Of a DNA stretch of 64,000 nucleotides, positions 43,931 through 55,720 are shown piece after piece. This DNA is from Argyresthia goedartella (lineage: Eukaryota; Arthropoda; Insecta; Lepidoptera; Argyresthiidae): assembly GCA_949825045.1 (NCBI GenBank), contig OX463829.1:4278001-4342000 (forward strand), given 5' to 3'. The notes beneath the pieces were generated by a model. That model saw only the letters and a program-made list of their open reading frames with translations. It ran no database searches and was not told the origin of the DNA. The position numbers and the translations under genes are program-made. Position 1 is the stretch's first letter, and every line of letters begins with the position of its first letter.

Positions 43931-44467
43931 TGAAAAATTGAAAATATTAAAACATAATAATGTTAACATGGGTTTTAGGTTATAAATACTCTGAAGAATA
44001 TTATACAGTTGTAAGTTATTTCAACAATATAAAGTGTACCTACAGCGCACAATCCTAAAGCCCATATTTAAATCAACACTTAGCTTGCCTTTGTCTTTTC
44101 TATAAGCTTGTAGTGTGATTTTTTACATTCAATAAATATGCGGAGTCGTATATAAGCCCTCGATGACCAGGTCTTTCGTACATAGAGTTACGCAACTCCA
44201 TATGCCAAATGCCAATATAAAACAGGTGTCAAAAAATGTATGCAAATCTTAAGGTTTGGGGAGTCGCAGTCGCGTCCCCGCCGCGTAGCTCCATGTGCGG
44301 AAGGCGGGTATTTCGAAAATATCGTCAAATCAGTCAAACCAGCCTTCAATCAACAGCCCAGGCCGTTTATTAAGGACTGACATTTAACCAAATACTTAGC
44401 CTTTTGATTAACACAAGCAATAAACAAAAACACTTTTTTTATAACTCTTAATTAGTTGTAAAATAGA
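43931..44467. other. no gene recognised
   Basis: Non-coding AT-rich intron DNA with a G+C-richer patch at 44255-44305; no motif. Confidence 0.4.
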
Positions 44468-44899
44468 ACTAACCTACGGCGTTCTGGCATAGTCTTTGAC
44501 CGAACTCCAAAAGTCCAAAATCGTGGGTTGCCAGCGAGCTATGGAGCGTAGCATATTCGCAGGATGGACCGCGTACGGACTACTACACTGCGCTCCTTAA
44601 CTGGCATCGCTGATGTGGATGCACAGACCGCCAAGCTAAAGTGGAACTGGGCCGGCCACTTCAGTCTCATGCACCCAGACAGATGGGCAAAAATTGCCAC
44701 TGCATGGGTGCCACAAGACGGCTACTGGCGTAGGGGCAGGCCTAAACGGAGATGGCGGGATGACCTCGACAAGTTTCTGCCGGGGTGGTCGGAGGTGGCA
44801 CAGACCAGGGATGTGTGGACTCAAGAGGGGGAGGCCTTTGCCCAGCAGCGGGACACTTCGGGCGCGCGCGCTCTCAACGCCAACACGTATTTAGTTTAA
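44468..44899 (+). pseudogene. RTE-type LINE, C-terminal end of endonuclease-RT
   Basis: Reads as the last ~145 residues of an RTE-clade protein, the part after the RT thumb. LTYGVLA then, after a stop, SLTELQKSKIVGCQRAMERS, and in another frame RVRTTTLRSLTGIADVDAQT, AKLKWNWAGHF, RRGRPKRRWRDDLDKFLPGW and GEAFAQQRDT. The LKWxWAGH, GRPxxRWxDD and W..GEAFAQQ blocks are the hallmark of this group. One frameshift (about 44560) and one stop show decay. The longest frame, starting at 44564, holds 111 residues. Similar tails occur at 15780, 22440, 56905 (minus) and 63481. Confidence 0.82.
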
Positions 44900-45189
44900 C
44901 TCTGCCTTTTAAATTCATAAACTGTGTTAATTCGGAACCTATCGCGGTGAAACAAAAACAAATATTCAAATGGATCAATAAAACAACTCGATCTGCTTAT
45001 TACAACGATACTCCAAAAGTGCCTAATACTCGAAAATTAACATAAACCTGCCGTTAAAGAGCCCGGTGAACTGCTGTTGTTGCTACCCAGTCAGCTGCGG
45101 CCGGTGAGTCACCAAGTGGTGCTGCGTCCTGCGAGCCCGAACACAACTACTCACTACTACTACGCGTTCACCAATTTCGTCACTGCAGC

Positions 45190-45310
45190 CGTCGAGCAAA
45201 TAGCGCAGCCGGTAACCGCTTGCCTGGGGGCCCAGAGATACGAGTTCGATCCCCGGCGATCAACTTTTTTGTTTTTACTTCGTAATTTTTTATTTTTTTT
45301 TGTACATTGA
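45190..45310 (+). mobile_element. tRNA-derived SINE-like unit, type 3
   Basis: An A-box-like tagcgcagccggta and B-box gagttcgatcc (45242-45252) lie at tRNA-like spacing, followed by a T-rich run (45266-45302). Sequence differs from SINE types 1 and 2. A decayed tRNA gene is possible but the 3' half does not pair. Confidence 0.55.
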
Positions 45311-45467
45311 TGGATTGTAAGATCAACTGCGGTCTCAGTTAGGAACAGTGGCGCGTGTTGTATGCTAGCGGTTTCATAATTACGAGGTCCACGTATCAAA
45401 TCTGAAAAGTCAAAATAACATTCAATACTCATAGTTTTTGACACACTGTTTTACTTATCAGTTCACA

Positions 45468-46993
45468 ATGAGTAAAATGCTAGCAGCAGACTTACATAAA
45501 AACATAACACTGAGAACTGGAAGTAGGAAACGTCGATTTTCATGCGGAGAGGAAATGCGAAATTACATTTTAGACTTAGATTCTTCAAACATCTCCGACG
45601 ATCATCCATTGAGCCTACCAGACCTATCAAGGCAATTCTGTGACCAGAAAGAAGTTCAGCACCTTATAAATCGGATCCGGGGTTTAGAGATGCAGCTTGC
45701 AAGTGCACACGGTGAAATTGACTCTCTTTCTGAGGAGAAAAATTCGTTACAGAAGCAACTTTTAGATCGTCAGATAACGACTAATTTGCTCAAGAAGATT
45801 TGCTCTGAAACGCCTGCCATAAAGAAAACACCAAGATCGAGTCTCAGGAAAAGTGAACTCCCGCCAAAGCGACTGATTCTTAGTAGTGAAGAGACACCAA
45901 ACCGTCGTGACAATGCAAATATGCAACAAGATAGTATAGTCGTACTGAGAATCAAAGACAACTCAAAAGAAAACGGAGAAACTATGGATTCGGCAAAGAG
46001 AGGTGAACAAGATGAAGAACTAGTACTAGAAACCAAGCAAAATAAAGACACAATGAAAAGTGATCAAAGTGAGTATTCACGTATGCCAAAGGTGTACAAG
46101 ACAAAAACACACAAATTAAACAAAATGAAGACACAAAAATTACACAAGATGACGGTACAATAAATAATCAAGATAATGACCACAAGACTGAACAAATTAT
46201 TGAACACAGTATAAAACGGGTCGGTGACCTAAAATCCAAAGAAATCACGAAGGACGTCTGGAAGCACAGGGTCATGATTTTCTCCGATGAAAGAGGCCTT
46301 GGTATCAGAGATTGTCTTCAGGATCTCCTAGGTCAAGACTTTTCAGTGACCTCGCTTATCAAGACTAATGCTACATCTGACCATGTGTTGTCTTCCTTTC
46401 TGGATATGTGCAAAGACTACACTGAATCTGATTATGTTATATTTCTGTTAGGCTCAAATGATAACAATCCCACCAAAGTACAGTCGCATCTCTATCACTA
46501 TATGAGTAAATTAAAAACAAACATCTTACTTGTAACAGTCAGCTCGACGAAGTACCTAAATGAGCATATGATGAACAGAATGTTTCACTTCTTGTGCACA
46601 CAATTTGATAATGCGACATTGGTAGATTTATCACAAGTTGAAGAGAAATTCCCAAGACGTGTAACTACTTGCAGATTTATTCTTAGGGATGTATTGCATA
46701 TATGTTATAAAACAAAATATAAGGGTCACACAAGACATAGCCCAAAATATGAAAACAAGCCAATGTTACCCAAACCCCATTTTGTTCTAAACCCTACAGA
46801 CTTGAAAGGTAAACCAGGGCTCCAGAAGGGCACCATTCCGCATTTCTTCACGAGAATCACTGAAAAGAAAACGACTGAAGCGGACAAAAAATCAAAAGCT
46901 CGCTCTAAGAAGGGCACCATACCATATTATTTTACAAACACGTCTACAGGAACCTCAGCACAAAATGATCTGCAGTTTTTTCTCTCAAAATGA
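45468..46993 (+). pseudogene. LINE B ORF1: coiled coil plus SGNH-like domain
   Basis: Begins MSKMLAADLHKNITL (an in-frame ATG 30 bases upstream is also possible). A coiled coil follows at about residues 55-115 (VQHLINRIRGLEMQLASAHG, IDSLSEEKNSLQKQLLDRQ), then a Lys/Ser-rich linker. A frameshift in 46090-46165 moves the reading to the 239-residue frame from 46274: MIFSDERGLGIRDCLQDLLG and YVIFLLGSNDNNP, the latter a good match to SGNH block III (GxND). Near the C-terminus, LQKGTIPHFFTRI and KKGTIPYYFTNT are a short internal repeat. It stops at 46993, overlapping ORF2 by about 29 bp, which suggests coupled translation. Confidence 0.72.
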
Positions 46994-47775
46994 TGACAAC
47001 TCAGACAGCTGTATAGTAAATGCCAGTAAAAACATAGCGGGAAAATGTAGTAAAATAGTAAAACTTAATATTATTCATCAAAATGTGTGTGGAATCACAT
47101 CAAAAAAGAATGAATTAGAGGTATACCTAGATAGCTTAAGGAAAGAATTTCATTACATCTGTTTAACTGAGCACTTTTTAAACAATTATTTGGCTCCATT
47201 GTTTGAACTAGAAAATCATAATATGGCCACTTACAATACCAGAGTTACAATGAAACGTGGGGGTTCCCTTATCTTAGCACACAATAAAAAAACATATAAA
47301 GAGCTCGAAATTTGTAAAAGGTTGTATAAAATTAGGTCGTTCGAAGTCTGTGGCGTTTTAGATGAAGATACAAACCTTTGCATAATTTGTTGTTATCGAA
47401 ATCCGGACCACGACACGTATGATGAGTTTATGGTAGGACTAGAGAAGCTTTTGAAGCACTTTTTCAATAAAAAAATGCATTATATGTGGAGATTTCTATA
47501 TCGACACCCTATGTGAAAATAATAGACGCAATGAATTTTTTGCTCTTTTAAGGTGCTATAAATTTAGGGATCTCATAGAAACGCCTACTTTTGTAAGAAA
47601 TGATGCGTGCTCTTGCCTCGACAATTATCTGACAAATGTGCCGGAAGAGTATGTGGAGGGTTCTGCTGTGGACCATAACGGTCTAGCTGATGGACATGCA
47701 TCAATATTTTGCGACCTAGTTCTGCCAAACTTTCTTTTAGCGCATAAGGAAGACCCTACTCTTATAATAGAACGT

Positions 47776-50150
47776 TATTCCCAAACCGCTCTCTAATGAT
47801 GATACCAGTGTTCAATTTAGACCTATCTCTTTAATTTCTTGTATTTGCAAGCTGTTTCACAATATGTTAGGCAAAAGGCTCGAGTGGTATGTGGAAAAGA
47901 ACGAATTTTTATCCAGAAATACTTCTGGTTTTAGAAAATCGCGGTCGTGTCTAGATTCTCTTGCAAGATTGATTATGTACATACAATTAGGTTTTTCGGA
48001 AAATAAATCTACACTGGCTACTTTTATTGACATAAGTAACGCGTACAATAATGTATTAGTGGACCAGCTTGTGAAAGGTTTAGATGACTTGGAAGTCGGT
48101 ACAAAATTTTGTAAATATTTTTGGGAATTTTTGAGTGAGAGGTACATTAGTAGTCAAGAAACAGGTTGTTCAGGAAAAGCTTTATGCAGAAAGTCATGTA
48201 TCGGCCTAGCTCAAGGTGACCCAATATCTCCATTATTATTTAACATTATGACCTCCAAAATTGCTACACTTGTCCAAAATTTATTTGTTGCTCAATATGC
48301 AGACGATTTTGTATTTTACCAAAGTTATTACAAGCGCAACCTTCAAAGTTGTGTTGTTGACATGGAAAATGCGTTGAATATCATGCATATTTTTTTGCGA
48401 CAAATTGGTCTGGATATATCAACAAGCAAATCTAAAGTTTGTAATTTTAGTAGGGGTCATAAAAAAGTGGTTGTTAACATCAACTTTAACTCCACTGTGT
48501 TGCCTTGTGTTGACTGTTATAAATATTTGGGGATATGGCTGGATAGTTCGTTGCGATGGAGCAAACATATTAACGAAATCGGGGAAAAATGCGGTAAAAT
48601 GCTTAACATTCTAAAAGTTTTGGCTGGATCAGGATGGGGTGTACATCCCAAGCATCTACGTAGGCTGTACATTTCTTTAATCAGAAGTAGATTGGATTAT
48701 GGTAGTTTTTTGTTTCATAATAGTGCTAAATGCCACTTGCAAAAGTTAGATAAAATTCAGAACCAGGCGCTTAGAGTAGTAGGTGGTTTCATCCGTAGTA
48801 CCCCAATCCACGTAATGGAGTCAGAATGTGGTATTCCACCACTTTCTATAAGGAGGCAGTTTTTGGCACACAAATATGTTTTGAAAAGTCTGTCGTGGAG
48901 AAACAATGACGTAACTAACCTTTTAAGATATTTTTGTAACCCTCCTCATAATGAGTTTTGGGAAAATAAAGTTAGACCACTTCTACCTGTAATTCAGAAT
49001 GAGCTGCGATACATACATGTTTCATCATCTGACCCTCTCCCCATGTTCAATTTGAATACCTGGGTGACTAATATAGATTTGAGGAATGTAATATGTGCTG
49101 ACCTGAATTGTATTCATAAAGCCAAAAGATACTTTCTGCCGACATCATTAAAATTTGATGTTTTAGAAGAGATTCGTAATAAATATGATGGCTCGTACAA
49201 ATTATTTACAGATGGTTCAAAGAGCATAAATGGGTCAGGTGCTGCATATTATGATCCTCAGGTTAAAACTGTGGGTACTTATAAAATTGTATCAGGTGTC
49301 TCCATTATGACACTAGAGTTATTTGCAATTTTGGAGGCTATGTCATGGGTTGAGACAAATGTTAGTCTCTGTCATAGGAATGTTGTCATTTTCACGGATA
49401 GCAAAAGTGCCCTACAGCATTTAACCCGTTGCTGTACTGGAAATAGTGGGAGTGGGACATCTTTAGCTTACAGTATCCTTAACAAAATTCTTAAATTTGT
49501 TAAACAGGGTAGACTGTTGAAGATACAGTGGATACCATCACACATTGGTCTCGCGGGAAATGAGGAGGCCGACAAGTTTGCTAAAGAAGCTATTAATCAA
49601 GGTGTTGAAATATTTATAAAACCTCACTATACAGAAATGCTGTATATAATTAGAAGAAAATTGTTTGATATTTGGAAAGAATATTATGATGTTTTGTCTC
49701 GTGAAAAAGGAATATGGTACAAAACCTTCCAATGTGAACCTCCTCATGTTCCGTGGTTTAATAATGTAGATTTGTCCCGCAAAGATATTGTGACTAGTAA
49801 TAGAGTTCGATCTGGCCACATTCCATTAAATAAATTTAAGTATTTAATGAAATTAGTTTCTTCCCCAAAATGCGACGCATGTGGTGTGGTCGAAGATGTT
49901 TTTCACATTTTGATGGAGTGTGTACGGATGAAACCTAAAAGATTAAATGTTTTTAATTATTTAAATATAGAAGTTAATAATGTAGGTATTGTAAATAGTT
50001 ATTTATCAGAGCCGAGTAGTGAGGGCGCTCAAATGCTTTTTAGTTTATTTATAGAATAATTAAGAAGAATTTTTGTTTTGCTACTATAGAACTGGCATGT
50101 ACTTTGTATAAAAAGTTCTTAAATAAAGTGTGATTAAAAAAAAAAAAAAA
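47776..50150 (+). mobile_element. LINE F, 5'-truncated I-group element nested in LINE B
   Basis: Flanked by the direct repeat ataatagaacgt (47764-47775 and about 50150-50161, the first A shared with the poly-A). The 3' end has an AATAAA signal at about 50121 and a 15-A tail at 50136-50150. Truncation is inside the RT. The unbroken ORF and clean TSD indicate recent insertion. Confidence 0.9.
47777..50059 (+). CDS. LINE F RT-RNase H protein, uninterrupted but 5'-truncated
   Basis: 760 codons without a stop; the first Met in this frame is at 47864. It lacks the endonuclease and the protein's own start. RT: IPKPLSNDD then FRPISLISCICKLF, FIDISNAYNNV, CIGLAQGDPISPLLFNI, the catalytic AQYADDFVFYQ, and YKYLGIWLDSSLRW. 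RNase H at about residues 460-590: the catalytic carboxylates lie in LFTDGSKS, LELFAILEAM, FTDSKSAL and SHIGLAGNEEADKFA. C-terminal zinc-binding pattern: CDACGVVEDVFHILMEC. RT joined to RNase H without a gap is typical of I-group LINEs (I, R1, LOA and relatives). All visible catalytic residues are intact. It has no promoter of its own here. Confidence 0.9.
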   Translation: MPKPLSNDDTSVQFRPISLISCICKLFHNMLGKRLEWYVEKNEFLSRNTSGFRKSRSCLDSLARLIMYIQLGFSENKSTLATFIDISNAYNNVLVDQLVKGLDDLEVGTKFCKYFWEFLSERYISSQETGCSGKALCRKSCIGLAQGDPISPLLFNIMTSKIATLVQNLFVAQYADDFVFYQSYYKRNLQSCVVDMENALNIMHIFLRQIGLDISTSKSKVCNFSRGHKKVVVNINFNSTVLPCVDCYKYLGIWLDSSLRWSKHINEIGEKCGKMLNILKVLAGSGWGVHPKHLRRLYISLIRSRLDYGSFLFHNSAKCHLQKLDKIQNQALRVVGGFIRSTPIHVMESECGIPPLSIRRQFLAHKYVLKSLSWRNNDVTNLLRYFCNPPHNEFWENKVRPLLPVIQNELRYIHVSSSDPLPMFNLNTWVTNIDLRNVICADLNCIHKAKRYFLPTSLKFDVLEEIRNKYDGSYKLFTDGSKSINGSGAAYYDPQVKTVGTYKIVSGVSIMTLELFAILEAMSWVETNVSLCHRNVVIFTDSKSALQHLTRCCTGNSGSGTSLAYSILNKILKFVKQGRLLKIQWIPSHIGLAGNEEADKFAKEAINQGVEIFIKPHYTEMLYIIRRKLFDIWKEYYDVLSREKGIWYKTFQCEPPHVPWFNNVDLSRKDIVTSNRVRSGHIPLNKFKYLMKLVSSPKCDACGVVEDVFHILMECVRMKPKRLNVFNYLNIEVNNVGIVNSYLSEPSSEGAQMLFSLFIE

Positions 50151-52612
50151 TAATAGAACGTAGACAGTTCTCAGAACGAAATAATGAAATGTACAGAAAC
50201 GAAGTTCTACAGGTCAACTTGAATAAAAAGGGTATTAATGGTTTTATAGCTAGCTTCACAAACATTTTCGAAAAGTGTTTTGCCAAAAAGAAGAAAAAAG
50301 TTTCATTAAAAAAGTCAGGTAAAATAAAATGGGTCACACCGGGAATAAAAATTTCTAGTAATATGAAGAGGGTCTTAGCAAATACAAACTGCTGTGATGA
50401 AACAGTGAGGAACTATCACACTAATTACATTAGAATATATAGGAAAGTTCTAATTGCAGCAAAAAAACTAGCAGTCAAATCTGAATTGGACAAGGCAAAG
50501 CAGTCCACAAAGGCTTTGTGGAATGTCGTGAACAAACATAGGAATAAAAAAACTATTTCCTTAAGAGATAAGTTTTTGCTAAAAGTTAACGATAAATTAA
50601 TTCATAAGCCTATAGATATTGTAGACGTATTAGCTGAACAATTTGATGTTAAATCCTCAGGATTCTTTAACGGGGCACAGAGAGCAGCTGATTCTCTTAC
50701 AGCGAACTGTCCGAAAATCACATGTGACATGGAGTTTAGACCGACATCCGTAATCGAAGTTACTAAAATAGTGCGACACTTTGAGAACAAACAATCATGT
50801 GGTTTTGACGACATTCCAATAACTGTAATCAAAAACAATATTGATATATTGGCGGAACCTCTAACAAATTTCTTTAATAACTGTTTAAATGCATCAATTT
50901 TCCCAGATCAACTTAAGATAGCTCGTGTTCTGCCAGTGCATAAAAAAGAATCAAAAACAAATCCGTCCCACTATAGGCCCATCTCGCTATTGCCCACCTT
51001 ATCTAAAATTTTTGAAAAACTTATCAAGGACAGACTTCTTGCACATTTAGTAATGAACAAAATAGACAATTCGGTTATCGGAGGGGCATGGGTACAACCG
51101 ACGCTATAGACACACTGGTAGACGATGTGATAAGTAAATTAGATCAGAAAATGAAAGTTGCTGCACTGTTTCTAGATCTAAGCTCTGCCTTTGATTTTGT
51201 AGACCATGGTATCTTAACTTCTAAGCTGGAGCATTATGGCGTGAGAGGTAAATGTTTGGAACTGATAGAATCCTACTTACACAACAGAAAACAGTTTGTT
51301 GAATTGAGCATAATTGACAGTGGACAGCAAACGGTTACTAAGTCGAAATTACTTCCAATAGCTAGAGGAGTACCTCAGGGATCTATATTAGGCCCGATTT
51401 TCTTTATTGTTTTTACAAACGACTTGTTTGAATATATAGGAAAATCTTTGCCCGATAGTCAGCTGCGGATGATACTAATGCAGTCGTTTCGGCAAACGAC
51501 TTGGCATCGCTTGAATCAAAAGTAAATTCAATTCTATCAAAGTTCCATTCCTGGTTTACAGTAAAAAACTTGAAAATGAATACTAGTAAAACAAATCTAC
51601 TTCTTTTTAAGACCACTGCTCGTAATAGCGACACGATAAATGCAACCTTGAACGGTGACACAGTGACTATGGTTGATGTTTTCAAGTTTTTGGGTGTACA
51701 CATTGATTCCCACCTAAACTGGAAACCAGAACTTACGGCTATTGATAGAAGTGTCAGCTCAGCTTGCTACGCACTGAGAAGTCTTAGGGACGTCGTTGAT
51801 GTAGACCACCTGAAAATGGTATACTATGCTCTGGTCGAATCTAAATTGCGCTATAGTATAAAACTATGGGGTAATAGCTATGGTTACAATATCTCAAAAG
51901 CATTCGTCCTTCAGAAGAGAGCAATCCGCACGATAGCTCGCACTCCACAGATGGAATCGTGCAGGCCACATTTCATTCGACTTGGTATACTCACAGTTCC
52001 TGTGCTTTACATACTTGTTCTGATGGTAAGTTTAGCTAAGAACATTCAAAAAATAGAAACCCCGGAACAGAGGCTGAAACGAGAAACACCGCGCAGAATG
52101 GAGTTCGTAATAGAATCCGCTCCTCGTTTAGAGATATCCAGACATTCAGCTGGATATCAGTCATTACGGTTATTTAAGCATCTAACAGCTGAGCTCAAAT
52201 TATTGGTTACACACAGTAGCTTCAAACAAAAACTTAAATTATATCTATTGAAGAAGTGCCCCTATAGCATTGAAGAATTTTGCAGGTGAATAAGTTGAAT
52301 TGACATCCGGTTTATAGTAAGCATTTGACATAATTTTATGGTATATGACATGTATTGTAGGGTGCCTTTTGTAGAAAATTTTAGTTGACCTTATAGACAT
52401 TTGACAGAATTATTTTTATATTCAATTGCCACTTTACTTTGTATTTTGACATTAGTTATTATTTGATTTGATTTGATTAATATTATTTGAATTATTTGAC
52501 TTTGATATTAGATATTTAATGTAATTGTATTACCTATACTTTTGTATGAAATAATGTTAATATTTCACACACAATTTATATTGTTTATGAATAAATACAA
52601 TACAATACACCA

Positions 52613-53199
52613 TTACGGCTATATATAAAAAAACATCGTCCTGCCTGAAAGTCAGCCATTCGATTAAAGATAAATTGAAAACTGAATTGGTGAACAATCG
52701 TCTAGCATTCGGGGTGGCAGAGGCACAGTTGTGCCCACGTTTAGACAGTTATTCAAAACTCCATTTTCCGTGACAGATAGACAGCCCATTGCCGCTGCTA
52801 GGGATATATGAAGGTTTCCTCGCAGAGTTTTCCTTCACCGTTAGAGCGTCCGTATAATGTAGCACAAATTACGTATCTCTGTGATACATGCTCAGCATCG
52901 TGATTCAAAACCGCATCTTCTGCGTGACAGGCAATTGGTGCACCACTAGATCACTGTTGGAAAAACTAGTCTCGTGAATCTCGGTTTGATGTATGTCCAG
53001 ATAATCTAGTATACACCGGAATCTACCAAATATCAATTCAATTCATTTGTTTCGGAACACAAGGATCCAAATAGATAAAACCCATTTGCTAGCGCCGCCT
53101 TGGCACGTGCCGCCTCTTGTCAATTAATATATTACCTTGTCCGCATAAGGATAATATTCACATTTGCGTGCGACATATCTAAGCGATTGGAGTTTACAT
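52613..53199. other. no gene; repeat block
   Basis: 52710-52865 (ggggtggcagaggcacagtt ...) is homologous to 13310-13490 and partly to 60418-60500. The remainder is unassigned. Confidence 0.45.
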
Positions 53200-55720
53200 A
53201 GAAATAATAATTAATAATGAAATTAATTCAACTGACTGGCAAAATACACTTAGTGCGGGCTCAGTTGACGAAGCTGTGGGCAAATTTTATGATATTTTAT
53301 ACGAACTTCAGAATAAACATATACCTCAGCGTGTTACAAAAGTAGACAAATATCCGCCATGGTATAATCATGCCATTATTAAAGTAATTAACGAAAACAT
53401 TAAATTCCACCGAAAGTTTAAGAAATATGGTAACCTATGTGACAAACAGACCTTTGATTTTCTAAGAGAAAGAGTAAAGCGGCTCCAAACCATATGTTTC
53501 AATGATTACATAGCCCATATCGAAAGTTCATTATCATCAAACCCTCGGGCATTTTGGTCTTTCATTAAAAGCAAACGGAAGGGATTTTCATTTCCATCGT
53601 GCATGAAACACTTAAATGTTTCTTCAACGTCAGGACCTGAAATAAGTAATTTGTTTTCTGAATTTTTTCATTCTACATTTTTACAATCAAACTTTGGGCC
53701 CGTACAAGTGGACGAAAACATGAACGATGGCATCCCAACTCCGCTAGCTGATATTGCGTCTATTGAAATATCTGTCGACATCATTTGTAAGCTCCTTGGA
53801 ACTTTAGATCTTAAAAAGTCAGCTAGCCAAGATAAATTACCAGCAGTATTTCTTGTCAATTGCTCTAAAGCACTTGCAGTCCCTTTAGCCATTTTATTCC
53901 AACGATCATTAAGCGAGGGCGTAATGCCATTATTGTGGAAGTCTGCCTTTATTAGTCCGATCCACAAGAAAGGTCCAAAAAACATCGTCAGCAACTATCG
54001 ACCAATTTCTAAACTATGCCTTATTGCTAAGATATTTGAGCGCATCGTTTATGATCAGGTTTATGCATTGTTGAAGCTAACTTTTAACGCATTTCAACAT
54101 GGTTTTCTAAAGAAAAGATCTACAATCTCAAACCTCCTAGTTTTCAATGAGTTTATCACAGAACAAATGGATAACCATAATCAAATTGATGCCGTTTATA
54201 CTGATTACAGTAAAGCATTCGACCGAATTGACCACGAAATGCTGCTCAAAAAGCTACTACTAGCCGGAATACGTGGCGATTTATTTCGCTGGTTCAAGTC
54301 TTACATATCCAACAGGACGCAATCGGTGGTATTGAATGGTTATATGTCAACATGGAAAAATATTCCTTCTGGGGTACCACAGGGATCTCTATTAGGACCC
54401 CTCCTATTTATTATTTTTATTAATGATATTGACATTTGCTTTAACCATTCCGAATTCCTCCTATTTGCTGATGATATGAAGGTGTTTAGAGTGGTCAATA
54501 GTCCGGAGGACTCTGATTTACTACAGGAAGATCTTAATAGACTTGATACGTATTGCAGACTGAACAGTTTGGATATAAATGTCTCAAATTGCTTCTCCAT
54601 TTCATTTGGGCGTAAAAGAAACATGTATCGGAGTTCTTATAGTCTCAGCGATAAATGTATTTCCAGCTGTAATGAGATAAGGGATTTGGGTATAATAATG
54701 GACTCAAAATTACTTTTTGATAAACATATTGATACAATAGTAAAGAAAGCATATAAATTACTAGGATTCCTTATACGCTCCTGTAAAAATTTCAAGTTGA
54801 TGAAGTCTATTAAGATAATTTACTGCACTCTTGTAAGAAGCAACTTGGAGTACGCATCTCAGGTGTGGAACCCACGTTATGACGTCTATATTTCAAAAAT
54901 TGAGTCCATCCAAAAAAAGTTTATTCGCTATCTATGTTACAAATTCAGAATTCCAAGACGGAGCTATGAGTTTCATTGCAATCAATTCCACCGTCTCCCT
55001 CTTCAAATCAGGCGTGAAGCTGCAGATATAATATTCCTCACTAGGCTGGCTCAGAATAGTATTGATTGTCCAGAATAAAATCCATCTGTTAGTCCCCGCA
55101 TGTCAATTACGTCTCAAATCACTGTTGCATGTTCCACTCGTTCATACCAATTACAGGCAGAACTCGTTTCTTTTGAGAGCTTCGCGCTCTTTCAATTCAC
55201 TTAGTTTTGACTGTATGGACACAGACATGTTTTGTAGTAGTGCTCGGTCTGTCAGCTATTATCTGACCAGTAAGTTTAGCTCAACTATTTAAGTTTAGTG
55301 CTAAGCAATATTAAACTATATATATATATATATATATATCCTTGTATTAACTGTTTATACGTCTCGCGTATCTCTCTTAATGTTTTAATTTACAAGTAGA
55401 AGTAGTTATATATGTCTCAATATAGGCTTGTGTTGTTTCTTTGTAATAATTAACGTAATATGCATAGTTAGGTAGTCACTCATGTAACATTTATAAAAAT
55501 GTAGGTATTAATAATATTGTATTTTATCTGGTTCCGTGTTTCCAGTTAGGTATGTCTGCATTCATAGGAATCAATTTGTTATTATACTCTGTCGTCAATT
55601 AGTGAAAACTTGTAATTGGCTATCAACTGTACATTTTTAGTGTTAAACTGTAAAATTTTAGCTGCAAGTTTTCCATACAAAAAAAATAAATAAAATAAAT
55701 AAAATAAAATAAAATAGATA
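53200..55720 (+). mobile_element. LINE E, jockey-like, 5'-truncated
   Basis: Non-LTR element lacking its ORF1 and most of the endonuclease. RT runs to 55292 and a 3' UTR to about 55720, with (ta)n at about 55318-55339 and a final aaataaaataaataaaataa tract at 55680-55718. No target-site duplication was identified. Confidence 0.78.
53205..55292 (+). pseudogene. LINE E reverse transcriptase, one frameshift
   Basis: Open from about 53183; recognisable LINE reading starts near NNEINSTDWQNTL (53213) and the first Met is at 53276 (a GTG-like internal position, so not a real start). RT motifs in order: NPRAFWSFIKSKR (pre-RT linker), SNYRPISKLCLIAKIFERIV, NAFQHGFLKKRSTISNL, VYTDYSKAFDRIDHEMLL, SGVPQGSLLGPLLFIIFIND, the catalytic LLFADDMKVF, and IRDLGIIMDSKLLFDKHID. 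A single frameshift at about 55066-55075 (after NSIDCPE) moves the last ~75 residues (KIHLLVPACQLRLKS, HTNYRQNSFLLRASRSFNSL) to another frame. With one lesion in about 700 codons it is quite young. Confidence 0.87.

Larger units (their letters stand above)
46965..52289 (+). pseudogene. LINE B ORF2: endonuclease and reverse transcriptase, split by LINE F
   Basis: Endonuclease motifs: NIIHQNVCGITSKKNELEV, YICLTEHFL, RGGSLILA, CYRNPDHDTYDEF, then after a one-base shift near 47478 CGDFYIDTLCENNRRNEFF, LDNYLTNVP and the DH motif (SAVDHNGLADGH). The frame reaches IIER at 47775, is interrupted by LINE F, and resumes in frame at about 50162 (RQFSERNNEMYRNEV). RT motifs: SHYRPISLLPTLSKIFEKLI, a frameshift at about 51085 within FGYRRGMGTTDAID, ALFLDLSSAFDFVDHGIL, RGVPQGSILGPIFF. 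A deletion at about 51465 removes the Tyr-Ala of YADD while leaving DDTNAVVSANDL in a new frame. KFLGVHIDSHLNW and LQKRAIRTIAR follow to 52289. Confidence 0.85.
45311..52612 (+). mobile_element. LINE B, two-ORF non-LTR element interrupted by LINE F
   Basis: A nearly complete element of about 4.9 kb once the 2.4-kb insertion (47776-50150) is removed. ORF1 is at 45468-46993, overlapping ORF2 (46965-52289). The 3' UTR ends in (aatac)n at about 52590-52608. Domain order and motifs are like LINE A, so the two belong to related lineages. The 5' boundary is approximate. Confidence 0.8.
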
